A DNA stretch of 64,000 nucleotides, from NCBI RefSeq assembly GCF_042675915.1, contig NZ_JBHTKL010000001.1, positions 434,001 to 498,000 on the forward strand. The letters are read 5' to 3'. Position numbers and translations under genes: made by a program. This DNA comes from Thalassobacillus_A hwangdonensis. GTDB lineage: Bacteria > Bacillota > Bacilli > Bacillales > Halobacillaceae. Shown piece after piece: positions 15,925-24,637 of this stretch (within the stretch, counting starts at the first letter, position 1; each line of letters opens with the position of its first letter). The notes beneath the pieces were generated by a model. That model was given only the letters and a program-made list of their open reading frames with translations, had not been told where the DNA came from and searched no databases.

Positions 15925-17781
15925 GTGAGTACTGCTGTAGCACAAAAGCGTGGCTTCATGTATGCCGTGTGGGACTATCTTACGACTGTCGACCATAAGA
16001 AGATTGCTCATCTTTACTTGGTCTCAGGCGGTCTGTTCTTCCTACTTGGTGGCTTGGAAGCCATGATCATACGTATTCAGCTGATGAAACCTGATAATGA
16101 TTTCATCAGTGCTGGACTTTATAATGAAATGCTGACAATGCATGGTACGACAATGATTTTCCTGGCTGCCATGCCGTTATTATTCGCTTTGATGAATGCC
16201 GTAGTTCCTTTGCAGATTGGTGCACGGGACGTTGCATTCCCATTCTTGAATTCTTTAGGTTTCTGGTTGTTCCTTTTCGGAGGAATCATGCTTAACTGCA
16301 GTTGGTTCCTTGGTGGAGCACCTGACGCAGGGTGGACTGCATATGCGCCACTTTCCACTACATCACCGGGACATGGCGTAGATTTCTATGTCATGGGATT
16401 GCAGATATCAGGGGCTGGTACACTGATAGGTGGTATCAACTTCCTTGTAACAATCGTTACGATGCGTGCACCTGGTATGACATACATGCGTATGCCGCTA
16501 TTCACGTGGACGATTTTCGTAACTAGCACACTGATCCTGTTTGCATTCCCGGCATTGACTGTCGGTTTGTTCCTAATGATGTTCGACCGCATGTTCGGAG
16601 CGAATTTCTTTGATGTCGCTGCTGGTGGTAACGTTATCATTTGGGAGCATTTATTCTGGATTTTCGGACACCCGGAAGTATACATTCTTATTCTGCCGGT
16701 ATTCGGTGTATTCAGTGAAGTATTTTCTACATTCTCTAAGAAGCGCCTATTCGGTTACTCTGCGATGGTATTCGCAACCGTACTGATCGGTTTCTTAGGA
16801 TTCATGGTATGGGCACACCACATGTTCACTACAGGTATGGGCCCGATTGCAAACTCCATCTTCGCTGTAGCGACAATGGCGATTGCAGTTCCTACAGGTA
16901 TCAAAATTTTCAACTGGTTATTCACGATGTGGGGCGGTTCTATCCGAATGACGGCCGCTATGCTTTGGTCGATCTCATTCATCCCTACATTCACACTCGG
17001 TGGTATGACTGGTGTCATGCTGGCAGCTGCTGCAGCTGACTATCAGTATCATGATACTTATTTCGTTGTTGCACACTTCCACTACGTAATCGTCGGTGGT
17101 GTTGTGTTCGGTATCTTTGCAGCATTGCATTACTGGTGGCCGAAGATGTTCGGTACTATGCTGAATGAAACGCTAGGAAAAGTAACATTCTGGTTGTTCT
17201 TCATCGGCTTCCACCTTACATTCTTCATCCAGCATTTCCTTGGACTGATGGGTATGCCTCGTCGTTACTGGGTATTCCTTGAAGGTCAGGAGCTTGAAAC
17301 AGGAAACATGATCAGTTCGATTGGTGCCTTCCTAATGGCAGCCGGTACGATTGTGTTCCTTTACAACATTGTTGTAACATCGATTAAAAACGAACGTGTC
17401 GGGGGAGACCCTTGGGATGGCCGTACACTTGAGTGGGCGATTCCATCACCACCACCGTTCTATAACTTTAAGCAAACACCTTTAGTACGTGGATTGGATG
17501 CATTGTTCATCGAAAAATCCGAAGGTAAGAAAGGCATGACTCCAGCAGAACCTTTAGGAGATATCCATATGCCGAATGCTTCGTTCATTCCATTCATGAT
17601 GTCTCTTGGTTTGTTCATAGCCGGATTCGGTTTCATCTATCAAGTGGATAACCTTTCCTATCTATGGCTTGTATTCATCGGTATGGGTATTACTCTTGGC
17701 AGCATGCTGCTCCGTTCGGTTAAAGATGACCTTGGGTACCATATCCATAAAGAAGATCTTGAGAAGGGGGATGGCGAATAA
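15925..17781 (+). CDS. ctaD: Cytochrome c oxidase subunit I
   Basis: A 618-residue heme-copper oxidase catalytic subunit with at least twelve transmembrane helices. The copper B and heme ligands are present: HPEVYI with the crosslinked His-Tyr pair, the HHMF pair, and HFHYVI near residue 390 for heme a3 and heme a. It reduces oxygen to water and pumps protons. The start is a GTG with GGAGGT about 9 bases upstream. Its stop TAA shares one base with the ctaE ATG. Confidence 0.98.
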   Translation: MSTAVAQKRGFMYAVWDYLTTVDHKKIAHLYLVSGGLFFLLGGLEAMIIRIQLMKPDNDFISAGLYNEMLTMHGTTMIFLAAMPLLFALMNAVVPLQIGARDVAFPFLNSLGFWLFLFGGIMLNCSWFLGGAPDAGWTAYAPLSTTSPGHGVDFYVMGLQISGAGTLIGGINFLVTIVTMRAPGMTYMRMPLFTWTIFVTSTLILFAFPALTVGLFLMMFDRMFGANFFDVAAGGNVIIWEHLFWIFGHPEVYILILPVFGVFSEVFSTFSKKRLFGYSAMVFATVLIGFLGFMVWAHHMFTTGMGPIANSIFAVATMAIAVPTGIKIFNWLFTMWGGSIRMTAAMLWSISFIPTFTLGGMTGVMLAAAAADYQYHDTYFVVAHFHYVIVGGVVFGIFAALHYWWPKMFGTMLNETLGKVTFWLFFIGFHLTFFIQHFLGLMGMPRRYWVFLEGQELETGNMISSIGAFLMAAGTIVFLYNIVVTSIKNERVGGDPWDGRTLEWAIPSPPPFYNFKQTPLVRGLDALFIEKSEGKKGMTPAEPLGDIHMPNASFIPFMMSLGLFIAGFGFIYQVDNLSYLWLVFIGMGITLGSMLLRSVKDDLGYHIHKEDLEKGDGE

Positions 17782-18404
17782 TGAGTCATGAAGATGTACT
17801 GAATCCGAAAAAAATGCCGCATGATCCTGAAAGAGCCACCCTCGAAGGTAGAAATAAATTTCTCGGTTTCTGGTTCTTTCTTGGAGGAGAAACCGTATTA
17901 TTCGCAAGTCTATTCGGTACCTACCTTGCATTGAAAGATTCGACAGCAGGAGGTCCCGGAACGGAAGAGTTGTTCGGTCTAGAACTTGTCTTCATCATGA
18001 CGATGCTGCTTTTGACCAGTTCATTGACAAGTGTGTACGCAATGTACCACATGAAAAACAATGACTTTAAGAAAATGCAAGTGTGGCTTGGTGTAACGGT
18101 ACTCCTTGGTTTCGCTTTCTTAGGCTGCGAGCTGTATGAGTTCTATCACTACATCCATCATTATGAGTTCACATTCCGTTCGTCTGCCCTTGGATCAGCC
18201 TTCTATACATTAGTCGGCTTCCACGGTGGACACGTAACATTCGGTTTATTCTGGATACTTGCGTTGATGATAAGGAATGCTAAGCGTGGACTGAACCTCT
18301 ACAATGCGCCGAAGTTTTACATCGCAAGCCTTTACTGGCACTTCATCGACGTTGTATGGGTGTTCATCTTCACAGTAGTTTACTTGATGGGAAAGGTGGG
18401 TTAA
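17781..18404 (+). CDS. ctaE: Cytochrome c oxidase subunit III
   Basis: A 207-residue membrane protein with about five transmembrane helices, including the family blocks FWFFLGGETVLFASLFGTYL and GFHGGHVTFGLFW with its conserved histidines. It supports stability and proton uptake in the caa3 oxidase. The ATG overlaps the ctaD stop by one base (TAATG), and GGGGGATGG lies upstream inside ctaD, so translation is coupled. Three bases separate it from ctaF. Confidence 0.97.
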   Translation: MSHEDVLNPKKMPHDPERATLEGRNKFLGFWFFLGGETVLFASLFGTYLALKDSTAGGPGTEELFGLELVFIMTMLLLTSSLTSVYAMYHMKNNDFKKMQVWLGVTVLLGFAFLGCELYEFYHYIHHYEFTFRSSALGSAFYTLVGFHGGHVTFGLFWILALMIRNAKRGLNLYNAPKFYIASLYWHFIDVVWVFIFTVVYLMGKVG

Positions 18405-18407
18405 TCG

Positions 18408-18734
18408 ATGGCAGATCACACTAATTCCACAAAAGGTTCGATGGATTTTGAGAAGAGTGCGCACAAAGAAGAGATGAAGCAACAGGTCATCAGTTTTGCC
18501 ATGATGATCGCCTTTACAATTGCTGCCTTCGCGGTAGTGGTTACCGATGCAATCGATCGTTATTTCGTTATACCTACTATACTCCTGCTTGCAGTAGTAC
18601 AGGTCATATTCCAACTTTATTACTTCATGCATATGAAGAATAGAGGACATAATATGCCAGCATTGATGCTGTACGGCGGTGTAGGCGTCGCTGTTTTGAC
18701 GATCATTACATTCACTACAATTATCTGGTGGTAA
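18408..18734 (+). CDS. ctaF: Cytochrome c oxidase subunit IVB
   Basis: A 108-residue small subunit with three transmembrane segments and a charged N-terminal 30 residues, as in the CtaF/CyoD family (FQLYYFMHMKNRGHN block). It starts three bases after ctaE and ends at a strong terminator, closing the ctaBCDEF unit. It stabilises the oxidase rather than catalysing. Confidence 0.93.
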   Translation: MADHTNSTKGSMDFEKSAHKEEMKQQVISFAMMIAFTIAAFAVVVTDAIDRYFVIPTILLLAVVQVIFQLYYFMHMKNRGHNMPALMLYGGVGVAVLTIITFTTIIWW

Positions 18735-18737
18735 TTC

Positions 18738-18772
18738 AAAAAGACCGGAACAGACTTGTTCCGGTCTTTTTC
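18738..18772 (+). terminator. Terminator of the cta operon
   Basis: A 15-bp stem AAAAAGACCGGAACA/TGTTCCGGTCTTTTT with a GACT loop and T run. Confidence 0.93.
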
Positions 18773-18888
18773 TATGCTAATTTTCTTTGCCATCATCACC
18801 AGATTATGTCTTTTTTGTGAAAAAGGTCGTCTTTTCAGCTGTTATTGGTTAAAATAATAGATAGCAAACATATTGGAGTGAAGCATCT

Positions 18889-19797
18889 ATGTGGTTAGAA
18901 CTCGAACTGTTCGGCTTCCGTGCTTTATGGAGTCCGTACTTCTTCATATTTGTATTATTATTGTCTGCTCTTTATTTTTATATTACTGGACCAGGGCGAC
19001 ACCGTTTTACAGATGCAGCAAGACCGTCTGCAGCCCAGCAACTCATGTTCTATTTGGGAATGGTCCTTCTCTACATCATTAAGGGATCGCCAGTGGATCT
19101 TTTAGCGCATATCATGTTTACGGCACATATGACGCAGATGGCACTGTATTACTTACTATTCCCGATCCTCATCATCCGTGGTATTCCGGTTTGGGTATGG
19201 AAGAAAGTGGTTGTAGCACCAGTGCTGCGGCCGATCGTTAAGTTATTGACCCGTCCTTTGATTTCACTGGTTCTGTTCAATGGCCTTTTTTCGTTATACC
19301 ATATCCCGACTATATTTGATTATGCAAAGTCGAGTGAGATGGCACACACGATCATTACAACAGTCATCTTATTCCTTGCGTTCTGTATGTGGTGGTCGAT
19401 TTTCACACCGATAAAAGAATACGATCGACTGAGTCCACTAGTGAAAATCGGGTTTATTTTTGCCAACGGTGTATTGATTACACCTGCCTGTGGTTTGATC
19501 ATTTTTGCCGGTTCACCGTTATATGCGACTTATTCGGAAGCGGGAGCCTGGATCCAGGCGTTGAGCCTTTGTGTCCCAGGGGATGTTTTAAGTGGTTTGA
19601 GCTCTACACTCTCAGGCCCTGAGTTTTTCACCCCAATTCCACTGATCGAGGATCAGCAGCTTGGCGGCATCATTATGAAAATCACACAGGAAATCATTTT
19701 CGCTTCGGTCATCGCTTACATTTTCTTCGGATGGTTCAATAAAGAAAGAAATGTAATCGATCCTTTACCGGCGGATGCACTGCACGAGTCACATTAA
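18889..19797 (+). CDS. ctaG: Cytochrome c oxidase assembly factor CtaG
   Basis: A 302-residue membrane protein with about seven hydrophobic helices of the caa3_CtaG family, needed for assembly of the caa3 oxidase copper centres in B. subtilis. Conserved His and Met residues occur in HIMFTAHMTQMALYYLLFP near residues 75-93. GGAGTG lies about 10 bases upstream of the ATG. It has its own transcription unit between two terminators. Confidence 0.93.
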   Translation: MWLELELFGFRALWSPYFFIFVLLLSALYFYITGPGRHRFTDAARPSAAQQLMFYLGMVLLYIIKGSPVDLLAHIMFTAHMTQMALYYLLFPILIIRGIPVWVWKKVVVAPVLRPIVKLLTRPLISLVLFNGLFSLYHIPTIFDYAKSSEMAHTIITTVILFLAFCMWWSIFTPIKEYDRLSPLVKIGFIFANGVLITPACGLIIFAGSPLYATYSEAGAWIQALSLCVPGDVLSGLSSTLSGPEFFTPIPLIEDQQLGGIIMKITQEIIFASVIAYIFFGWFNKERNVIDPLPADALHESH

Positions 19798-19811
19798 CCA
19801 GGTATAGTAAG

Positions 19812-19852
19812 AAAGCTTTTCTGCAGGGAGGTCTGCAGGAAAGCTTTTTTTT
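19812..19852 (+). terminator. Terminator of ctaG
   Basis: A 15-bp stem AAAGCTTTTCTGCAG/CTGCAGGAAAGCTTT with a GGAGGT loop followed by seven T residues. Confidence 0.93.
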
Positions 19853-19882
19853 GTTGATTTTATGAATTTTAAGTGAATCATC

Positions 19883-19911
19883 TTGTCTCTATGAATGTTT
19901 TCTTATACGAT
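19883..19911 (+). promoter_or_regulatory. Sigma-A-type promoter of the DUF420 gene
   Basis: TTGTCT (19883-19888) and TACGAT (19906-19911) with an exact 17-base spacer. The predicted start of RNA near 19918 argues against the first in-frame ATG at 19920 and for the one at 19944. Confidence 0.6.
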
Positions 19912-19943
19912 AAGGAAGGATGTTGAAGGAAAGGATGAAAGAA

Positions 19944-20408
19944 ATGGCTACGTTACCACTACTACCGACCATCAGTACATTTTTCATTGCTTTAAGCGCG
20001 ATTCTGGTGGCAATCGGATGGGGACTGATCGTAAATCAGAAGCGGACTGCTCATAAAAAAGTTATGATTGCAGCGGCTATCAGTGCTTTACTGTTTTTTA
20101 TCATATACTTATCCCGAACTATTTTTGTAGGGAATACGAGCTTTGGTGGTCCTGATTCCATCAAAGTATTCTACACGGTATTCCTTGTGTTCCATATCAT
20201 ACTTGCTACAGTAGGTGCAGTGTTCGGCTTAGTGACACTAACATTGGCATTCAAAAGGAAGATCGCCAAACATAGGAAAATCGGTCCTGTAACAAGCATC
20301 ATTTGGTTCTTTACAGCGATTACGGGTGTTGCTGTGTATCTACTGCTTTATGTCATTTATAAAGGTGGAGAAACGACCAGTATGCTGCGTGCAATTCTCG
20401 GGTATTGA
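19944..20408 (+). CDS. DUF420 membrane protein, CtaM/YozB type
   Basis: A 154-residue protein with four transmembrane segments, opening MATLPLLPTISTFFIALSA, which fits the DUF420 family. The Staphylococcus aureus member CtaM is required for heme-copper oxidase maturation; B. subtilis YozB is the related protein. Its position right after ctaG supports a role in oxidase assembly. The ATG at 19944 is chosen because GAAAGGA lies 8 bases upstream and the family starts here; in-frame ATGs at 19920 and 19935 are possible. Confidence 0.85.
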   Translation: MATLPLLPTISTFFIALSAILVAIGWGLIVNQKRTAHKKVMIAAAISALLFFIIYLSRTIFVGNTSFGGPDSIKVFYTVFLVFHIILATVGAVFGLVTLTLAFKRKIAKHRKIGPVTSIIWFFTAITGVAVYLLLYVIYKGGETTSMLRAILGY

Positions 20409-20517
20409 CGTTGTTATGAAAAGTTTGTAGGTTCATGGGATAAATTGTTTAGTTGAAAGCGATAACAGGTATATAGATAGATGTGTAGATCACCTATTAC
20501 CGAGAGGAGAACGACCC

Positions 20518-21057
20518 ATGGATTTAGAAACACCACGTTTACAAATAAAAGCGATTGATTTGGAAACTGCACAAGTTTTGATGAAAAACGCGTTAGCTTT
20601 TTATTATAAGTATCAGCTGCCCTGGAGTGAAGATTGGCCACATGATGGATTAAGGGCGCTGTTACCATTATATGCAGAGCAGGTGGAAGCTGATGAAACA
20701 TCTGTAGGCTTCGGTCCTTGGTTCATCATAGATAAGCACCATCAGCGTATCATCGGAGATATCGGCTTCAAAGGGAGACCTGATCAAGAGGGTGCAGTTG
20801 AAATCGGATATTGTATTGTCCCTGAAGAACGAGGTGCAGGTTATGCATCAGAAGCGGTCGAATACATTGTCCAATGGGCATTCCAAAATGGTGCGAAAAG
20901 TGTGCAGGCTCAATGTGATCGGGAAAACATTCCTTCACAGAAAGTTTTGATCAACAACCGTTTCGTCAATACAGACAAGCAAGATAAGATTCTGTTATTC
21001 AAAAGGGAGAAGAAAGTCCATGACCATTATAAAGAGCGCAGTAAAAGAGGATTATGA
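20518..21057 (+). CDS. GNAT acetyltransferase, RimJ/RimL-like
   Basis: A 179-residue GNAT fold enzyme. The acetyl-CoA-binding region is EIGYCIVPEERGAGYASEAVEYIVQWAF near residues 100-127. The N-terminus LETPRLQIKAI is typical of the RimJ/RimL group that acetylates small molecules or protein N-termini; the substrate is unknown. AGGAGA lies about 8 bases before the ATG. Its 3' end overlaps the next acetyltransferase by 38 bases. Confidence 0.85.
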   Translation: MDLETPRLQIKAIDLETAQVLMKNALAFYYKYQLPWSEDWPHDGLRALLPLYAEQVEADETSVGFGPWFIIDKHHQRIIGDIGFKGRPDQEGAVEIGYCIVPEERGAGYASEAVEYIVQWAFQNGAKSVQAQCDRENIPSQKVLINNRFVNTDKQDKILLFKREKKVHDHYKERSKRGL

Positions 21058-22210
21058 TGCTATATTGGAACTTGGCGAGTATGCCTTCAATTACAAGTTG
21101 ACGGACGAGCAGAAAAGCGATCGTCATTGGCAGATGGACCAGCAAAAGGTCTTTATTATCAAGGATGACAAAACGATCGCTTCCAAACTGCATCTCCTTC
21201 CGCTTGAGGTCTTTTTTGGTGAGAAGAAGATCAAGATGGGTGGTATAGCCGGTGTTGCTACATGGCCCGAGTACAGGCGATTGGGTCATGTTGGGGAAAT
21301 GATGAAGCATAGTTTACAGACAATGAAGGAATGCGGCATGAATTTTTCGATGCTGCATCCTTTTTCCATTCCATTTTACCGGAAATACGGCTATGAATTG
21401 ACCAATTACCAGCATACATATGAATACGATATAACGAAGCTTACCATGCAAGGAAAGCATATTCCGGGTAAGGTGAAGCGATTCAAAGCTGAGCATTTTG
21501 AGTCTTGTAAATCTGAATTACAACGCTTATACAGTAGGAAAGCAGAGCATTATACATTGCTGTTGGAACGAGAGGACTGGTGGTGGGAAAAGCGGGTACT
21601 CTCTCCATCTTCTCAAATGGTGCTTTATTTTGATGATCAAGGAATCGCACAAGGATACATGATCGCTGAAATGGAAAAAGAACTTCTGAATATCGAAGAG
21701 TTCATCTATTTTAGTTCTGATGCGTTCCATAAACTTTTGCAGTGGGTTTCCCAGCATGATTCGATGACGGGTCAAGTCAAACTGATGATGCTTCCGGATG
21801 ATCTCGATGCTTATTATTTTGCAGATCCCCGTGGTAAGGAATCAAGCCATGCCTACTTTATGAGCAGGATTGTGGATGTAGCTTCATTTATCAGTGAATA
21901 TCCTTTTATTAATGAAGGAATGGATGCAACATTCTATTTGAATGTGACGGATGACCATGCACACTGGAATGAAGGAACGTGGAAGTGGGAAGTAAAGGAA
22001 GGAAATACGGTGAACTTTGAGCGAGTGGCAACTGAAGCAGAGGTTCCGTCCATTAGCTGTACAATCAATACACTGACAGCCATTCTCACTGGAGCTTTAA
22101 CAATTGAAAAAGCTGTTTTTATGCATTCCCTCAATGGTGACGAGGCGCAACTATCACGTTTGGGAGCATTAATTCAGCCTAAACCCCCAGCATTTCTGGA
22201 CTTTTTCTGA
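21020..22210 (+). CDS. Eis-like multi-domain GNAT acetyltransferase
   Basis: A 396-residue protein with an N-terminal GNAT domain (IAGVATWPEYRRLGHVGEMMKHSL near residues 75-98), a second degenerate GNAT region, and a C-terminal SCP2-like domain with the free carboxyl end (PPAFLDFF) seen in Eis-family enzymes. Eis proteins acetylate aminoglycosides or protein lysines; the substrate here cannot be told. The ATG has GGGAGAAG upstream and lies within the preceding gene, so the two acetyltransferases are translationally coupled. Confidence 0.85.
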   Translation: MTIIKSAVKEDYDAILELGEYAFNYKLTDEQKSDRHWQMDQQKVFIIKDDKTIASKLHLLPLEVFFGEKKIKMGGIAGVATWPEYRRLGHVGEMMKHSLQTMKECGMNFSMLHPFSIPFYRKYGYELTNYQHTYEYDITKLTMQGKHIPGKVKRFKAEHFESCKSELQRLYSRKAEHYTLLLEREDWWWEKRVLSPSSQMVLYFDDQGIAQGYMIAEMEKELLNIEEFIYFSSDAFHKLLQWVSQHDSMTGQVKLMMLPDDLDAYYFADPRGKESSHAYFMSRIVDVASFISEYPFINEGMDATFYLNVTDDHAHWNEGTWKWEVKEGNTVNFERVATEAEVPSISCTINTLTAILTGALTIEKAVFMHSLNGDEAQLSRLGALIQPKPPAFLDFF

Positions 22211-22219
22211 TTTTAAAGT

Positions 22220-22261
22220 AAAAGCCAGTACACTTCGATACCGATGTGTACTGGCTTTTTT
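22220..22261. terminator. Terminator between convergent genes
   Basis: A 14-bp stem AAAAGCCAGTACAC/GTGTACTGGCTTTT with a 12-base loop, flanked by A and T runs. Confidence 0.9.
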
Positions 22262-22266
22262 AATTT

Positions 22267-23325
22267 CTAAATTTTAAAATTCCATTGGATGATTCCTGCC
22301 TCTTTTGCCGAATTGAAAGCGATGATGACCAATGGTCCCAGGATGAATCCCATGATCCCAATCAGCTTTAATCCAAGATACATCGCAATCAACGTTGCAA
22401 GAGGGGATAATCCGATATGGCGCCCCATCACTTTAGGTTCGACAGTTCTTCTGATTGCAAGCAGCAGGATAGCCAAAACAGCCAATTTCGTCCCCGTCAC
22501 CGCATCTCCCGTCAAGTACATGTATAACGACCATGGCCCAAGGATGATGATTGATCCGATGATTGGAATGAAGTCGATTGCCCAAATGATCAGCGACATG
22601 ATGATTGCTACTTCTGGAGCAATGAAAAACAGCCCCACAAGACTGACGATGAAGATGATGATACTGACAAGGAACTGTGCTTTAAGGAAGCCGAATACGA
22701 CATAGGATAAGCGGGTATTCATGAATTTTACTTTTTCGGCTGTTTCCTTCGTCATATGTGCGTATGCGCGTTCTTTCAGACGTGGCATCTCCAGCATGAA
22801 TAAAAATAATGCAATAAGGTAAACAAGGAAGCTTACGAGGTATTCCGGAACCTTCGCTACTGCTAGCGCAATTTTATCAAGCTTCAAGTTATCAAGGATG
22901 GAATTGGAAAAGCCTTTTACATTATTTTGGATACTTGTCGTTACTTCTGAAACGAATTCATCAGGCAGGTCTTCGGTGTAACGATCAATATCCGCTTCCC
23001 ACCCTATAAGAGTTTGGTTAAGCTGTTTGACATACGTCGGGCTGTTTTCTGTGAATTGCACAACTTGAGTCACGATTTTCGTAACAGTAAAGCTGCCGAT
23101 AATACCTATCAATAGCAGAAATAACAGAAAGACGATCGTCACTGACATTTTCCGCTTCATACGGAAACGATACTGCATCCAGCGGACCGCTGGATTCAAA
23201 AAGAAGGAGGTTACGAGTGCTACGATCAGCGGTACAGAAACCGGTAGTAAATAGTAAGCCGCAATCAGTAACAGGATTGATACAATAATGAGAATCCATT
23301 GTCGTTTCGTCATGTATTTGAACAA
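22267..23325 (-). CDS. AI-2E family membrane transporter, YtvI-like
   Basis: A 352-residue protein with about eight transmembrane helices in the arrangement of the AI-2E (PerM) family: paired N-terminal helices, a cytoplasmic amphipathic middle around residues 75-160, and a C-terminal helix bundle with WAIDFIPIIGSIIILGPW and VEPKVMGRHIGLSPLATL. It resembles the sporulation protein YtvI most. The TTG at 23325 is used because AAAGGAG precedes it by 13 bases; an ATG four codons later is possible. It is not at this place in B. subtilis. Confidence 0.8.
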   Translation of the reverse strand: MFKYMTKRQWILIIVSILLLIAAYYLLPVSVPLIVALVTSFFLNPAVRWMQYRFRMKRKMSVTIVFLLFLLLIGIIGSFTVTKIVTQVVQFTENSPTYVKQLNQTLIGWEADIDRYTEDLPDEFVSEVTTSIQNNVKGFSNSILDNLKLDKIALAVAKVPEYLVSFLVYLIALFLFMLEMPRLKERAYAHMTKETAEKVKFMNTRLSYVVFGFLKAQFLVSIIIFIVSLVGLFFIAPEVAIIMSLIIWAIDFIPIIGSIIILGPWSLYMYLTGDAVTGTKLAVLAILLLAIRRTVEPKVMGRHIGLSPLATLIAMYLGLKLIGIMGFILGPLVIIAFNSAKEAGIIQWNFKI

Positions 23326-23393
23326 TTTATTTATGTAGCTCCTTTCGTAAAAAGACGGTCTTCGGATACGTTATGTGGCACTCATTGGATGTA

Positions 23394-23434
23394 TAAAAAA
23401 AGCCGCAGCCTCTTAGGCAGAGGTCCGGCTTTTT
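23394..23434 (-). terminator. Terminator of ylbA
   Basis: Stem AAAAAGCCG/CGGCTTTTT extended by GCCTCT/AGAGGT with a two-base bulge. It lies downstream of the reverse-strand ylbA, where its A run becomes a T run. Confidence 0.85.
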
Positions 23435-23445
23435 GATGGCCTGTC

Positions 23446-23814
23446 TTAAGACTTATGATAGCCCTTAAGGGTTTCCTGTGCATTAGCGATAAGGCTTTTT
23501 GCACGGTTGATCAGATCTGGAGAGAACCCTTCCTCTTCTCCATACTCTACACCATGAGGGTAGTAATGGCGTCCAAGCAGTGGTGTCATCAGCTGGAATA
23601 CACCATTTCCACGATCTACATCCCCTTCAATTACAAACCCTTGGATGCGGATATAATACGTAATATTCTTTTCATGGGATCCGATTTTATAATCATATGT
23701 AACTCGTTCATAATCCCACTGTCCGCCACGGATGAATCCGTTCTTATTCAGGATGTGGTCCAATGGTTTTTGTTCAACAATCAATTCTTCGATTCCTGTA
23801 CCTTCTAGTCTCAT
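23446..23814 (-). CDS. ylbA: YugN-like family protein (YlbA)
   Basis: A 122-residue soluble protein of the YugN-like family, with GGQWDYERVTYDYKI and GVEYGEEEGFSPDLINRAK as recognisable stretches. The start at ATG 23814 is preferred over a GTG three codons upstream because GAGGTGG lies directly before it. By position this is B. subtilis ylbA. Function unknown; no signal peptide. Confidence 0.8.
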   Translation of the reverse strand: MRLEGTGIEELIVEQKPLDHILNKNGFIRGGQWDYERVTYDYKIGSHEKNITYYIRIQGFVIEGDVDRGNGVFQLMTPLLGRHYYPHGVEYGEEEGFSPDLINRAKSLIANAQETLKGYHKS

Positions 23815-24046
23815 TTCTTCCACCTCGCAAATTTGTATAGGTCTAAGATCATCATAGTATGAATGATGGATTACTGCAATTTACCAAATTCTTTCTTCGG
23901 TAGGAGATTGCTCCATTATTGTCCACCTTCATTATACAATAAACTGACACACTCTGCATGCAAAATATTCGTCATTTTGGACACACTAAACATCGATTGG
24001 GCACAATCCATGTTCCTATTGTCATTCAAATAAGGAGGAATATTCA

Positions 24047-24475
24047 ATGAAATCCGTAAATGATATCATGACGTCAGATGTATCTTGCTGTAAAGAAGAT
24101 GATCACCTTTATGATGCAGCAACATTGATGAAAGAACGCAATGTAGGAGCGATTCCTGTATGCCGGGAGAACAATGAGCTGGTCGGGATGGTGACTGACC
24201 GTGACCTTGTCATAAGAGGATATGCAGCGAAAAAGCCTGGTTCTGCTGCCATTACAGAGGTAATGAGCGATAAGCTCTACCATGTTGCCCCTGATGCAAG
24301 TCTGCAGGAAGCAAGTCAAGTGATGGCGGACCATCAAATCAGACGTCTTCCTGTAGTTCAACAGGGAAAGCTGGTTGGTATCATTTCGCTTGGAGACTTA
24401 TCAGTCGAAGATATGTCCAATCAAGCTGCAGGTACTGCTTTGGAAGAAATTTCAGAGCGTCCGGAAGTTCACTGA
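24047..24475 (+). CDS. ylbB: CBS-domain protein YlbB
   Basis: A 142-residue protein made almost entirely of two CBS domains in tandem: residues 7-60 (IMTSDVSCC.., GAIPVC..LVGMVTDRDLV) and 70-126 (VMSDKLYHV.., IRRLPVV..LVGIISLGDL). Such pairs bind adenosine nucleotides and act as energy sensors. No effector domain is attached. AAGGAGG lies about 9 bases before the ATG. It ends at its own terminator. Confidence 0.92.
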   Translation: MKSVNDIMTSDVSCCKEDDHLYDAATLMKERNVGAIPVCRENNELVGMVTDRDLVIRGYAAKKPGSAAITEVMSDKLYHVAPDASLQEASQVMADHQIRRLPVVQQGKLVGIISLGDLSVEDMSNQAAGTALEEISERPEVH

Positions 24476-24481
24476 TTTTTT

Positions 24482-24512
24482 GAAGCATCGTCCTTTAAGG
24501 TCGATGCTTCCT
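24482..24512 (+). terminator. Terminator-like hairpin after ylbB
   Basis: Perfect 9-bp stem GAAGCATCG/CGATGCTTC with inner CCTT/AAGG pairing; the tail is only moderately T-rich. Confidence 0.75.
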
Positions 24513-24637
24513 CATTTACATAGAAGGTGCAAACATCTAAAATAGGCATAAACTAATGAGCCGATTATTATAATGGTAGAAGCATTAGTAGAGAGGACGA
24601 AATGCTTTTACTCTATAGAAGAGGGAGAAGAAGCCGA

